64,000 nt of DNA from CAVXDY01 sp963721335 (GTDB taxonomy: Bacteria; Actinomycetota; Thermoleophilia; Miltoncostaeales; Miltoncostaeaceae), in assembly GCA_963721335.1 (NCBI GenBank), contig CAVRIV010000008.1:1402366-1466365 (forward strand). The letters run 5' to 3'. Below the pieces are notes generated by a model. The model saw only the letters and a list, made by a program, of their open reading frames with translations. It was not told the origin of the DNA and made no database searches. The translations under genes were made by a program, and so were the position numbers. Positions 49,066-60,592 of the stretch are shown here, in pieces; the first letter of the stretch is position 1; each line of letters begins with the position of its first letter.

Positions 49066-52002
49066 GTGGCCAGTACCGCTGAGCAGGTCGTTGGGCGCGC
49101 CGAGGAGCTCGGTGTCCTGGATCGCGCCCTGGACGATCTGGAGCTCGGGACGCCGTCCATCATCGAGCTCGTCGGAGAGCCCGGGATCGGCAAGACCCGC
49201 CTCCTCGCCGAGCTCGCCGCGCGGGCCGACGCGAGCGGGAAGCTGGTCCTCTCCGGACGCGCGGCCGAGTTCGAGCGCGACCTGCCCTTCTGGGTCTTCG
49301 TGGATGCGCTCGACGAGTACGTCGAGGGGCTCGAGCCGGGCAGCCTGGACGCCCTCAGCGACGACGTGCTGGCCGAGCTCGCCCAGGTCCTCCCGTCGCT
49401 CAGCCTCCCGGCCGCCTCCAGCGGAACGGTGCTTCGCGACGAGCGCTATCGAACGCACCGCGCGATCCGCGAGCTGCTGGAGGAGCTGGCCCGCACCCGC
49501 CCGCTCGTGCTGATGCTCGACGACCTCCACTGGGCCGACTCGGGATCGATCGAGCTGGTCGGTGCGCTGCTGCGCCGTCCCCCGGCCGGCGCGGTGCTCA
49601 TCGTGATCTCGCTGCGCCCGCGCCAGGTGTCGGAGCGTCTCGCGGCCGCGTTGGAGCTGGCGGACCGGGGCGGATCGCTGATCCGGCTCGAGCTGGGCTC
49701 GCTGAGCGCGGCCGACGCCCGCGCATTCCTCGGTGAGGACGTCCGGGGCGCGGTCGCGGACGCGCTCTTCGAGGAGAGCGGCGGCAACCCCTTCTATCTC
49801 GAGCAGCTCGCCCGCCCGCGCAACGGCACCCAGGCGGCCTCGGCCACCACGGGCGACGTCCAGCTCGGAGGTGTCGCGGTGCCGAGCGCGGTGATCGCCG
49901 CGCTCGCCGAGGAGCTCGCCCTGCTGTCGGACGACATGCGCCGGGTCCTCGAGGGGGCGGCCGTAGCGGGTGACCCCTTCGACCCGGAGCTGACGGCGGC
50001 CACGGCCGGCGTCTCCGAGGATCGGGCGCTGGAGGCGCTCGACGGGCTGCTCAGGCTCGACATCGTCCGCCCCACCGACGTCCCCCGCCGCTTTCGCTTC
50101 CGCCATCCGCTCGTGCGACGGGCGGTGTACGAGGCGACGCCCGGCGCGTGGCGCCTGGCCGCGCACGAGCGCAGCGCGGCGGCGCTCCACGCGCGCGGGG
50201 CGCCCGCCACGGCGCGGGCGCATCACGTCGAGCAGGCGGGCCGCCTCGGCGACGAGACCGCGATCGCGGTGCTGCGCGAGGCCGGGGAGGCGACGGCCCA
50301 GCGGGCGCCCGCCAGCGCCGGCCGCTGGTTCATGGCCGCCCTGCGCCTGACGCCCGAGGGCGCGCCCGCCGAGCAGCGCGTCGCGCTCCATGCCGCCCTG
50401 GCCGGATCGCACGCCGCGACCGGGCACTTCGCGGAGGCCCGCGCCGCCCTGCTCGAGGGGCTGGCGCTGCTGCCCGGCGACTCGACCCTCGTGCAGGTGC
50501 GGCTGACGGCCGCGTGTGCCGGAGTCGAGCAGCTCCTGGGGGAGCACGAGGCGGCCCACGCGCGGCTCCTGGGCGCTCTCGACGCGCTGGGGGAACCCGG
50601 GTCAGACCTGGCCGTCGAGCTCATGGTCAGCCTCGCGCTGAGCGCCTTTTTCCGGCAGGACTTCGCCGACGCCTCGCGATGGAGTGAGCGCGCGCTCCAG
50701 GTCGCGCGGCCGCTCGAGGATCGGGCGCTGATCGCAGCGGCCGCGGGCGCGGGCGCCCTGTCGTGCTCGTTCGTGGGAGCGACCGACGACGCGGGACGAC
50801 ACGCCGCCGAGGCGGCGGCGATCATCGACGCCATGTCCGATGCCGAGCTCGCCACCCGTCTCGACGCGGCCGCCTTCCTCGCCGGCGGGGAGCTCTACCT
50901 GGATCGCTTCGAGCGCACGACCGGCCACACCAACCGTGCCCTCGCCCTCGCGCGCGCCACCGGCCAGGGAGAGCTCCTGCCGATGCTCATCCCGACGCTG
51001 GCGACCGCGCTGGCCGCGAGTGGACGGCTGGTCGAGGCGGCCGAGGTGCTCGATGCGGCGATCGAGGGCGCGCGGCTCGCCGGCAACAGGCAGGGGCTCG
51101 CATGGAGCCTCCTGAACCGTGGCTACGTCGCGACCATGACCGGCGACCTCGATCTGGCGAGCGCCGCCACCGAGGAGAGCATGGACCTGACCCGCGGCCT
51201 CGACGAGAGCCACGTCTCGACCTACGCCGGCGTGTGCCGGGCGATGGCCTATCTCGCGACCGGCGACGCGGCCCGGGCCGCCCCCCTGTTCGTCACCTCG
51301 GCGGGCGGAGACGACCTGCCGCTGATCCCGGGCGGCTGGAGGGCCCATTTTCTCGAGATGCTGACCTCGTCGTGGCTGATGCTGGGCCGGCGGACCGAGG
51401 CGGAGAGCGCCGCGGCATGCGCGGAGGCGGTGGCGACGGCCACGCGCCTCCCGATGGCCAGGGCGTGGGCCCATCGCGCGGCGGGCTCCGTCGCGCTGGA
51501 CGCGGGCGACGCCACGGGAGCGGCCGCGCGGGCGCTCGATTCGGCGGCGCTCGCGGCCGAGGCCGGCGCTCCGGTCGAGTCGGCCCTGTCCCGCACGCTC
51601 GCCGGGCGTGCGCTGGCGCTCGCCGGACGCCCGGCGGAGGCGCTCGAGCAGCTGAAACGGGCCGCAGCCGACCTCGAGGCCCACGGGGCCCTGCGATTCC
51701 GCGACGAGGCCGAGCGTGAGATGCGGCGCCTCGGACACCGGATCCACCGGCGCTCGGCGCCGGGCGACCAGGATGCCGTCGGCGTCGCGTCGCTGAGCGC
51801 GCGCGAGCTGCAGGTCGCGCGCCTGCTCGTGGACCGCCGGACCAACGCCGAGATCGCCGCCGAGCTGTACCTCAGCCAGAAGACGATCGAGGCTCACATC
51901 CGCAACATGTTCCGCAAGCTCGACGTGTCGTCCCGCGCCGCCATCGCGCGCGCGGTCGAGCACGCCGATCGGGCCTCGGCTCAGGGCGAGCCCGCCGCCT
52001 GA
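49066..52002 (+). CDS. LAL-type LuxR regulator, duplicated copy 2 (intact)
   Basis: The 978-residue STAND regulator (MalT/LAL group) couples ATP binding to ligand-driven activation of transcription. Order: VVGRAEEL, Walker A GEPGIGKT (37-44), LPFWVFVDALDEYVEGLEP, Walker B LVLMLDDLHWADSGS (about 145-160), ESGGNPFYLEQLAR, winged-helix region RFRFRHPLVRRAVYEA, TPR-like helices (about 430-880), LuxR HTH (about 910-970). GTG 49066 has GGAGGA upstream. Compared with copy 1, ends are nearly identical but the helical middle differs at many residues. It overlaps the convergent LAL gene by 22 bases. Confidence 0.9.
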   Translation: MASTAEQVVGRAEELGVLDRALDDLELGTPSIIELVGEPGIGKTRLLAELAARADASGKLVLSGRAAEFERDLPFWVFVDALDEYVEGLEPGSLDALSDDVLAELAQVLPSLSLPAASSGTVLRDERYRTHRAIRELLEELARTRPLVLMLDDLHWADSGSIELVGALLRRPPAGAVLIVISLRPRQVSERLAAALELADRGGSLIRLELGSLSAADARAFLGEDVRGAVADALFEESGGNPFYLEQLARPRNGTQAASATTGDVQLGGVAVPSAVIAALAEELALLSDDMRRVLEGAAVAGDPFDPELTAATAGVSEDRALEALDGLLRLDIVRPTDVPRRFRFRHPLVRRAVYEATPGAWRLAAHERSAAALHARGAPATARAHHVEQAGRLGDETAIAVLREAGEATAQRAPASAGRWFMAALRLTPEGAPAEQRVALHAALAGSHAATGHFAEARAALLEGLALLPGDSTLVQVRLTAACAGVEQLLGEHEAAHARLLGALDALGEPGSDLAVELMVSLALSAFFRQDFADASRWSERALQVARPLEDRALIAAAAGAGALSCSFVGATDDAGRHAAEAAAIIDAMSDAELATRLDAAAFLAGGELYLDRFERTTGHTNRALALARATGQGELLPMLIPTLATALAASGRLVEAAEVLDAAIEGARLAGNRQGLAWSLLNRGYVATMTGDLDLASAATEESMDLTRGLDESHVSTYAGVCRAMAYLATGDAARAAPLFVTSAGGDDLPLIPGGWRAHFLEMLTSSWLMLGRRTEAESAAACAEAVATATRLPMARAWAHRAAGSVALDAGDATGAAARALDSAALAAEAGAPVESALSRTLAGRALALAGRPAEALEQLKRAAADLEAHGALRFRDEAEREMRRLGHRIHRRSAPGDQDAVGVASLSARELQVARLLVDRRTNAEIAAELYLSQKTIEAHIRNMFRKLDVSSRAAIARAVEHADRASAQGEPAA

Positions 52003-54911
52003 TCCGCCCGCTCGACGGCCCGGGCGACCTCGGCACGGGAGGAGACGCCCAGCTTCACGAACATGCTGCGGATGTGCGCCTCGATCGTCTTGCGGCTGAG
52101 GAAGAGCGCCGCCGCGATCTCGGCGTTGGTCCTGCGGTCGACGAGGAGCCGCGCCACCTGGAGCTCGCGCTCCGTCAGTAGCTCCACGCCGGCCCCGCCG
52201 CTCGCGCCGGGGCGCGTCCGGCGGTGGATCCTGCGGCCGAGCTTCCGGAGGTCGCGCTCGGCCTCGTCGCGGTAGCGCGTCGCACCGAACGACTCGAAGG
52301 CCGCCGCCGCACGCTCCAGCTCGGCCGCCGCCGCGTCCTCGTCCCCCGCCTGCGCGAGGGCGCGTCCCGCGACCGTCCGCGACCGCGCGGCGTAGACGTC
52401 GTGCCCGACCTCCTCGAGCATCGCCGTGGCGGCGAGCGCACACTTTGCGGCCCGTTCCGGATGCCCGGCGTCGAGGTCGAGGGCCGCCGCCGCGAGATGG
52501 GCCATGGCGCGGGGCATGGGGAGGCCCACGGCGTCGGCGCAGGCCGCCGCCTCCTGCGCGGCGCGCTCGGCCTCGGGACGCCGGCCGGCCGCGAGGAGGC
52601 AGCGGGCGAGCAGCTCGAGCCCGACCGCCCTCCACGACCCCGGGAGCAGCCGGAGCTCCTCTCCTCCGGCGGACCCGACGAGAAGATCGGCGGCGCGGTC
52701 CGCCTCGCCGGTCTCGAGCAGCGCGGCGGCGAGCGCCCACGCGCCGTGGGCGGAGACGACCCCCTCGTCGAGATCCCGCGCGAGGTCGACGCTCTCCTGC
52801 GCCGTCGCGCGCGCCGTGTCCAGGTCTCCGGCCGCCAGCGCCGCCAGGGAGCGGTTGAGGAGGTTCCACGCGAGCCCTTCGGCGTTCTCGAGCAGCCGGG
52901 CGCCCTCGACGGCGCCGTCGAAGACCTCTGCGGACTCCGCCAGGCGACCCTGGATCCAGAGGGAGGTGCCCAGCATCGGGAAGAGGAGCGGGAAGAAATC
53001 ACCCTGGCCCGTGGCGCGCCCGATCCTCAGGGCGCGCGCGGCGTGGCCGCCCGCCGCGGCGAAGTGGTCGAGGTACATCTCCGCCGTCGCCAGGTGCACG
53101 AGAGCATCGAGGCGGCGGGCGATCTCCTCCTCGGGCATCTCTTCGAGAAGCCTCGCGGCGCTCTCGCCGTATCCCTGCGCCTGCGCGGCGGCGCCGGCGA
53201 GAGCGGCGCCGAGGGCGCTGACCGCGAGCGCGGCGGCGGTCAGCGGCCGGTCATCCAGCGGCGCCGCCGCCGCGAGCGCCCGGGTCGCCCAGTCGGCCAT
53301 CGCGTCGAAGTCGGCGCGGTGCATGTTGTCGGCGGCGAGCTCGATCATGAGCGCGACGGCCTCGGGCGACGCGACCTCCCCGACTTCGGCGAGGGCCCCC
53401 TCGAGGCGGGCGTGGGCCTCGGCGTACCGGCCGAGAAGGCGCTCGACACCGGCGCAGGCGACCGTGAGGCGCACGCGCAACGCCTCCGCGTCATGCGGCA
53501 CGATCGCGAGGCTCTCGATCAGCATGGCGCGGCTGTCGGCGAACCGGCCGATCGCGGCCAGCGCCTCGGAGCGCCCCAGCAGGAGCTCGACCCGTTCCTG
53601 CGCGGGCGCGCCCTCGGGGAGCAGGCGCAGAGCGGCGCCGAACCAGCGCTCGGCGCTCGCCGGGGCGCGCCGGGCGGCCGCCTCGCCGGCCTCGCGCAGG
53701 ACGGCGACACCGGCGGCGTCGCCCTGGCGCGCCGCTCGCTCGACGTGGTGGGCCCGCGCCGAGTGCGGACGCTCCGCGAGCGGCGAGGGCGTCGGCGGCT
53801 GCGCTCGTGGGCGCCGAGCAGCCAGCCGCCCGGAGCGGACTCGTAGACCGTCCGACGAACGAGCGGGTGCCGGAAGCGGAACCGCCGCGGCACGTCCGTC
53901 GGCCGGACCAGGTCGAGCCGCAGCAGCTCGTCGAGCGCGTCCAGCGACCGGCCGGCTCGGACGCTCCGGCGGCCGCCGCGGCGAGCTCGGGGTCGAACGG
54001 GTCACCGGCCACCGCGGCCCCCTCCAGCACCCGGCGCGTCCCCGCGGAGAGCAGGGCGAGCTCCTCCGCCAGCGCCGCCGCGACGCTCGGCGGGACCCTC
54101 ATCCCCTCGAGCAGGATCGCCGGGCGCCGGGCCGTCGTCGCGGCCGGTCGATCGAGCGTGCGCGCGAGCTGCTCGAGGTAGAAGGGGTTGCCGCCGCTCT
54201 CCTCGTAGAGACCGTCGCGTCGGCGTCGGCGATCGCCTCGCCCAGGAGCTCGTCGGCCTCGCGCGCGGCTCAGGGCCCCCAGCTCGAGGCGGATGAGGGT
54301 GCCGGCGCGGTGCGCTCGCTCCAGGGCGGTCGAGAGCCGTTCCGGCACCTGGCGGGGACGCACCGCGAGCGCCATCAGCACGGCGGTGGCCGGCGGGCCG
54401 CTGGAGGAGGGCGCCGAGGAGCTCGAGCGAGGCCGCGTCGGCCCAGTGGAGGTCGTCGAGCACGAGCACGAGCGGCTGGGCGCTCGCGAGCAGCTCCAGC
54501 AGCTCCCGCACGGCACGGTGGCTGCGGTAGCGCTCGTGCTGGAGCGCCGCCTGCCGCTCCGAGGCGAACGCCGGACAACGACGGGAGGACCGTCGCGAGC
54601 TCGGTCCGGACGCCCTCGTCGAGCGCCTCAAGGCGTCGCGGGTCGAGCCCCTCGACGTACTCGTCGAGGGCGTCCACGAAGACCCAGAAGGGCAGGTCGC
54701 GCTCGAGCTCGGCCGCGCGACCGCTGAGCACGAGGAAGCCGAGCGCGTCGGCGCGGGACGCGAGCTCGGCGAGCAGGCGCGTCTTTCCGATCCCCGGCTC
54801 GCCCACCAGCTCCAGGGTGGCCGGTCGCCCGTGCTCGAGCTGCGAGAGGGCCGCCTCGATCGAGCCGATCTCGTCGGCGCGCCCGACAAGACGCTCGGCA
54901 ACCGCTGCCAT
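51981..54911 (-). pseudogene. Third LAL-type LuxR regulator, heavily frameshifted N-terminal half
   Basis: A homologue of the two tandem copies, inverted. ATG 54909-54911 opens with ERLVGRADEI, Walker A GEPGIGKT and LPFWVFVDALDEYVEGLDP. Then about six one-base shifts occur (near 54575, 54400, 54272, 54212, 53960, 53795). Pieces in alternating frames read LVLVLDDLHWADAAS, YEESGGNPFYLEQLAR and MPRRFRFRHPLVRRTVYES. From about 53790 to the stop at 51981 the frame is open and complete, with TPR-like helices and LuxR HTH. The open half of about 600 codons contrasts with the broken half, so real decay and local sequence errors both need considering. Confidence 0.75.
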
Positions 54912-55029
54912 GGCCCTCCTCCCCGCGCGAGCATAGGCCAGAGCGGTGGGGACGGGAACCTGGGGTGGGGACCGGCACGATCGCGTGGGCGCGGCCTCGT
55001 CAGCACGCGATGTCGGATAGCGTCCGCGC

Positions 55030-55782
55030 ATGCCCCATGACGGCCGTCGCTTCGCCGGACGCGTCGCCCTCGTCACGGGCGGAGGACGCGGCATCGGGCG
55101 GGCCATCGCCCTGGCCCTGGCCGCCGAGGGCGCGCGGGTGGCCGTGGTCGCGCGCACGGCGTCACAGTGCGAGTCCGTGGCCGAGGAGATCGGGGGGGAC
55201 GCGCTCGCCGTCGCGGCCGACGTGTCCGATCCGGCCGCCTGCGTGGAGGCGGCCCGCACCGTGACCGCGGCGCTCGGGCCGCCGCGCCTGCTGGTCAACG
55301 CCGCCGGGGTCTCGCCGGTGTACGCCCGCGCCGAGGAGCACGACGACGCGGCCTTCCGCCACATGCTCGACGTCAACCTCCTGGGCGCGCACCAGATGAC
55401 CCACGCGGTCGCGCCCGCGCTCCTGGAGGAAGGGGGCGCCGTGCTCATGGTGGCGAGCGTGGCCGGCGCCGCCGCAAGCCCGCGCCTGGCCGGTTACGGC
55501 GCCTCGAAGGCCGGGCTGATCCAGCTGACGCGCACGCTCGGCCGCGAGTGGGCCGACCGGGGCGTGCGCGTGAACGCGGTCTGCCCGGGCTACTTCGAGA
55601 CCGAGATGACCGAGGCGTTCCTGGCCGTCGAGCACCTGCGCCGGGACGTGCTGGCGCGGACTCCGCTCGGGCGCCTCGGCGCCATGCGGGAGGTGGTGGC
55701 GCCCGCGCTCTTCCTGCTCTCCGACGAGGCGTCCTACGTCACCGGGGCGGCGCTGCTGGTCGACGGCGGCATGGCGGCATGA
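55030..55782 (+). CDS. SDR-family oxidoreductase of the lipid operon
   Basis: The 250-residue product is a classical SDR: TGGGRGIGRAIALALA for NAD(P), NAAGVS, VASVAG with the catalytic Ser region, YGASKAGLIQL with Tyr and Lys, and the FabG-like end YVTGAALLVDGGMAA. It likely acts as a 3-hydroxyacyl-CoA or related dehydrogenase in the catabolic operon that follows (acyl-CoA dehydrogenase, CoA ligase, phosphotransferase). TAGCGT at 55018-55023 is a plausible -10 seven bases before ATG 55030, so the message may be nearly leaderless. Confidence 0.92.
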   Translation: MPHDGRRFAGRVALVTGGGRGIGRAIALALAAEGARVAVVARTASQCESVAEEIGGDALAVAADVSDPAACVEAARTVTAALGPPRLLVNAAGVSPVYARAEEHDDAAFRHMLDVNLLGAHQMTHAVAPALLEEGGAVLMVASVAGAAASPRLAGYGASKAGLIQLTRTLGREWADRGVRVNAVCPGYFETEMTEAFLAVEHLRRDVLARTPLGRLGAMREVVAPALFLLSDEASYVTGAALLVDGGMAA

Positions 55783-55789
55783 GGACACG

Positions 55790-56979
<1,190 letters not shown>

Positions 56980-56983
<4 letters not shown>

Positions 56984-58563
56984 GCGGTCCCGTCCATCGC
57001 ACCGAGCTGAGCCCGGTGAGCTTCCTGGACCGGTCGGCGCGCGTCTTCCCCGATCGGACGGCCGTGGTCCACGGGACGCGCCGGTACTCCTACGCGGAGC
57101 TGGCCACCCGCTGCCGGCGGCTGGCGGGCGCCCTGCGCGCGGCCGGGCTCGCGCGCGGGGATCGCGTGGCCCTGCTCTGCCCGAACACGCCGGCGATGCT
57201 CGAGGCCCACTTCGGCGTGCCGTTGGCCGGGGGCGTGATGGTGCCGATCAACGTGCGTCTCACGGCCCCCGAGATCGGCTACATCCTCGGCCACTCGGGC
57301 GCGCGATTCCTGCTGGTCGACGCGGCGCTCACCGGGTCGCTGGAGGGCCTCGACCTCACGGGGCTCCAGGTGGTGCGGGTCGATGACACCGGCGCCGCCG
57401 GCGACCCCTACGAGGACCTGCTCGCCACCGGTGACCCGAGCGGACCGCGGGACGCCGGACCGGACGACGAGGACGCGCTGATCTCGATCAACTACACCTC
57501 GGGCACCACCGGGCGGCCGAAGGGCGTCATGTGCACGCATCGGGGCTCCCACCTCAACGCCCTCGGCGACGTCCTCGACAACGGCCTCACCGATGGGACC
57601 GTCTACCTGTGGACGCTGCCGATGTTCCACGGCAACGGCTGGTGCTTCACCTGGGCCGTCACGGCCGTCGGCGGCACGCACGTCTGCCTGCGTTCGCCCG
57701 ATCCGGCGCGCATCTGGGACCTGCTCGAGGCGGAGCAGGTCACGCACATGTGCAGCGCGCCGACCGTGCAGATCGGCGTCGCCCACCACCCCGCGGCGCA
57801 CCGGCTGGCACGCACGGTGACCGTCGCGATGGGCGGCGCGCCGCCCTCGCCGACGCTGCTCGCGCGCCTGCGCGAGCTGGGCTTCCACCCCATCCACCTG
57901 TACGGCCTCACCGAGACCTACACGCCGCTCACGAGCTGCGTGGAGCAGCCCGCATGGTCCGCTCTGGACGAGGATGCGCGGTCGAGGCTGCTCGCGCGCC
58001 AGGGCCACAGCCACCTGCTCGCCGATCCGGTCCGGGTCGTGGACGCGCAGATGGACGACGTGCCGCGCGACGGCGCCACGCTCGGCGAGGTCGTGGCCCG
58101 CGGCAACACGGTGATGCGCGGCTACTACGAGGACCCGCAGGCCACCGAGGAGGCGTTCCGCGGAGGCTGGTTCCACACCGGGGACGTGGCCGTCTGGCAC
58201 CCCGACGGCTACATCGAGCTGCGCGATCGCATCAAGGACGTCGTGATCTCGGGGGGCGAGAACATCTCCACGATCGAGGTCGAGCAGGTCGTCTGCCGCC
58301 ACCCGGCGGTGCTCGAGTGCGCGGTCGTCGCGATGCCCGACGAGCGCTGGGGCGAGCGCCCGAAGGCGTTCGTGAGCCTCAAGGACGGCGCGGAGGTGAG
58401 CGCCGAGGAGATCATCGACTTCTGCCGCGCCCGCCTGGCGCACTTCAAGTGCCCGGCTGCCGTCGCCTTCGGCGAGCTTCCGAAGACCTCCACCGGCAAG
58501 GTCCAGAAGTTCGTGCTGCGCGAACGCGAGTGGGCGGCGCCGAGCGGCTCCGGCTCCCCGTAG
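56980..58563 (+). CDS. AMP-dependent acyl-CoA synthetase
   Basis: The 527-residue enzyme activates a carboxylic acid with ATP and CoA. A3-type loop YTSGTTGRPKGVM lies near 172-184. LPMFHGNGW, GGAPPSPTLLARL, YGLTETYTP, GWFHTGDVAVWHPDGYIELRDRIKDVVISGGENIS and the catalytic Lys near the end in PKTSTGKVQKF complete the ANL pattern. The LPMFHGNGW segment is typical of medium-chain or steroid-type acid ligases. GTG 56980 overlaps the dehydrogenase stop. It should supply the acyl-CoA that the dehydrogenase upstream oxidises. Confidence 0.95.
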
Positions 58564-58566
58564 GAG

Positions 58567-59595
58567 GTGCCGGTCGACCCCGGGGCGGTCGCCGCCTTCC
58601 TCGCCGCCCGGCTGCCGGAGCTGGAGGGCCCGTTCACGATCGCCCGCCTCGGCGAGGGGCAGTCGTGCCTGACGTACCTCCTCACCGGCGCCGGCTGGGA
58701 GGTGGTGCTCCGCCGACCGCCGCGCGGCGAGCTGCCACGGGGCGCGTTCGACGTGGTGCGCGAGCACCGCGTGCTGGCGGCGCTCACGGACGGCGGGACG
58801 GGCGTGCCGGTCCCCCGGCCGCTCGCGCTCTGCGAGGACCCGGACGTGCTGGGCGCGCCCTTCTACCTGATGGAGCGGGTCCACGGGCACAGCGTCCGCA
58901 CGACGCTTCCCGCCTCCCTGGCGGGCCATGCGGACCGCCGGCGCATGGGCGAGGCGCTCGTGGACGTGCTGGTCGCCCTGCGCGCCGTCAACGTGGGCGC
59001 GGTCGGCCTGGAAGGCCACGGGCGCCCGGACGGGTACCTCGCGCGTCAGCTCCGGCGCATGGGCGAGCAGCGGGAGGCGGTGCGCGGCCGCGCGCTCCCC
59101 GAGCTCGACGAGGTGGGGGCGTGGCTCGCGGACCGCGTGCCGGACTCGCCCGCGCCGGCGCTCCTGCACGGCGACCTCAAGCTCGACAACGTCATCCTGG
59201 CGCCGGCCTCACCCGCGCGCGTCGCGGCGGTCATCGACTGGGAGCTCTCGACGCTGGGCGACCCCCTCGCCGACCTCGGGTGGCTCCTCTACTTCTGGCG
59301 CGAGGAGGGCGAGGAGCCCTTCGCGATCCCGGTCGCCAACGTCACGCACCTGCCCGGCTTCTCCCGCCGCGCCGAGCTGCGCAAACGTTACGAGGAGCTG
59401 ACCGGGGCCGCGGTGCCCGACGCGCCGTGGTACGCGGCCCTCGGCGGCTGGAAGATCGCGGTGATCATGGAGACGTCGTACCAGCGATTCCGGGCCGGGA
59501 ACGCCGACCACCCGACCTTCGCGGCGCTGGAGGAGGGCGTGCCGCACCTGGCGCGGCGGGCGCTCGCGTTCGCCGAGGGCGCGCTCACGACCTGA
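58567..59595 (+). CDS. Phosphotransferase (APH-fold) family protein of lipid catabolism
   Basis: The 342-residue product has the aminoglycoside-phosphotransferase kinase fold: a nucleotide-loop region LGEGQSCLTYLL, VVLRRPP with the ATP Lys replaced by Arg, the catalytic loop LLHGDLKLDNVIL and metal-binding VIDWELSTLGDPLADLGWLLYFW. The WELSTLGDPLADLGW block marks the ACAD10-like subgroup, which travels with acyl-CoA dehydrogenases and probably phosphorylates hydroxy-acyl chains. It does not mark an antibiotic-resistance enzyme. GTG 58567 follows the CoA ligase stop by 3 bases, closing the operon. Confidence 0.92.
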   Translation: MPVDPGAVAAFLAARLPELEGPFTIARLGEGQSCLTYLLTGAGWEVVLRRPPRGELPRGAFDVVREHRVLAALTDGGTGVPVPRPLALCEDPDVLGAPFYLMERVHGHSVRTTLPASLAGHADRRRMGEALVDVLVALRAVNVGAVGLEGHGRPDGYLARQLRRMGEQREAVRGRALPELDEVGAWLADRVPDSPAPALLHGDLKLDNVILAPASPARVAAVIDWELSTLGDPLADLGWLLYFWREEGEEPFAIPVANVTHLPGFSRRAELRKRYEELTGAAVPDAPWYAALGGWKIAVIMETSYQRFRAGNADHPTFAALEEGVPHLARRALAFAEGALTT

Positions 59596-59638
59596 CGGTC
59601 GCATCGTCACGGATCGCCGACGTCTACGTGCCCCCTGG

Positions 59639-60592
59639 TCACCCGAACGTGAACGAGTACGCCTCGGCGCCGGGCTCGAGGAACGCGATCTCCAGCGTGC
59701 GCTCGCGGACCTCGTCGTGCGCGCGCACGAGCTGATACATGCGGCCGTCGGTGAGCACGCCGTTGCCATCCTGGTCGACGTCGACGCCGTGTGAGGGGCC
59801 CGGAGCCTGGCCGTCGAGGAGCACGCGGAAGGGGATCGGCTCTCGCCCTCCGGACGCCATCACCATGTGCGCATCGCGCGCGTGGAACCGGTAGGCGATG
59901 CTCCCGCCGCCCTGCTCGAGCAGGAGGTTCTCGCGCCCGATCGTCCACTCACCGGCGAGGGCCCAGTGGTTGAGGTGCAGCCGCTCGGGGAGCGCATAGG
60001 CGCGGCGCTCGTCGAACGCGGCGTCCTCCGGCGACTCGAAGTGCTCGCTGCGCAGGTAGCCGAGATAGGTCTCGGGCGTGCGCAGATGGTCCCAGTCGGC
60101 CTCCGCCTCCACGCCGAGCCCCTCGACCGGGACGGGCTCGCGCTCGATGCCGAGCAGCTCCTGGATGACCCGCTCGGACTGCTCGTAGCGCCCCTCGCCG
60201 AAGTGGTGGTCGCGGATGACGCCCTCCGCGTCAACGAAGTACAGCGCCGGCCAGTAGTGGTTGTCGAAGGCCCTCCAGATCGCGTAGTCGCTGTCGACCG
60301 CGACCGGGTAGTCGATCGCCCGCTCGCTTGTCGCCTGCCGCACGCCCTCGATGTCGTGCTCGAACGAGAACTCGGGCGTGTGGACGCCGATCACGACCAA
60401 CCCGTCGTCCCGGTAGGCCTTGGACCAGGCACGCACGTACGGCTCCTGGCGCAGCCAGTTGATGCAGGTCAGCGTCCAGAAGTTCACGAGGACGGTGTGG
60501 CCCCGCAGCCCCGCGGGGCTGAGCGGCTCGGAGTTGAGCCACCCGGTCGCCCCGTCGAGCGGGGGTATGTGCTTGCGTCCGAATACGCTCAT
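59639..60592 (-). CDS. Thioredoxin-fold (DipZ-like redoxin) protein
   Basis: The 317-residue product joins a TlpA/peroxiredoxin-like thioredoxin domain (about 1-150: LRGHTVLVNFWTLTCINWLRQEPYVRAWSKAY, VVIGVHTPEFSFE, YPVAVDSDYAIWRAFDNHYWPALYFVD) to a beta-rich C-terminal domain (about 185-317, ending LEIAFLEPGAEAYSFTFG), as in the tail of DipZ proteins. The active site TCINW has one Cys only, so a classic CxxC exchange is not possible. No signal or membrane part is seen. ATG 60590-60592 overlaps the epoxide hydrolase stop. Confidence 0.85.
   Translation of the reverse strand: MSVFGRKHIPPLDGATGWLNSEPLSPAGLRGHTVLVNFWTLTCINWLRQEPYVRAWSKAYRDDGLVVIGVHTPEFSFEHDIEGVRQATSERAIDYPVAVDSDYAIWRAFDNHYWPALYFVDAEGVIRDHHFGEGRYEQSERVIQELLGIEREPVPVEGLGVEAEADWDHLRTPETYLGYLRSEHFESPEDAAFDERRAYALPERLHLNHWALAGEWTIGRENLLLEQGGGSIAYRFHARDAHMVMASGGREPIPFRVLLDGQAPGPSHGVDVDQDGNGVLTDGRMYQLVRAHDEVRERTLEIAFLEPGAEAYSFTFG

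Larger units (their letters stand above)
48963..52075. repeat. Tandem duplication, unit 2
   Basis: Second unit of the 3.1-kb duplication, with terminator, regulator gene and the 3' end of the convergent minus-strand gene, which here continues intact to the right. Identity to unit 1 stops at 52075. The ends are near-identical to unit 1, the gene middle less so. Confidence 0.88.

Noticed and set aside
48112..50559. An 815-residue minus-strand open frame across the duplicated regulators.
   Set aside because: Antisense shadow of the LAL genes, with the same composition bias. Only its short VKLGVSSRAEVARAVERAD part is real, as a duplicated gene fragment.
58567..59595. Aminoglycoside resistance kinase.
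   Set aside because: The WELSTLGDPLADLGW block and location with acyl-CoA dehydrogenase and CoA ligase mark the lipid-catabolism subgroup.
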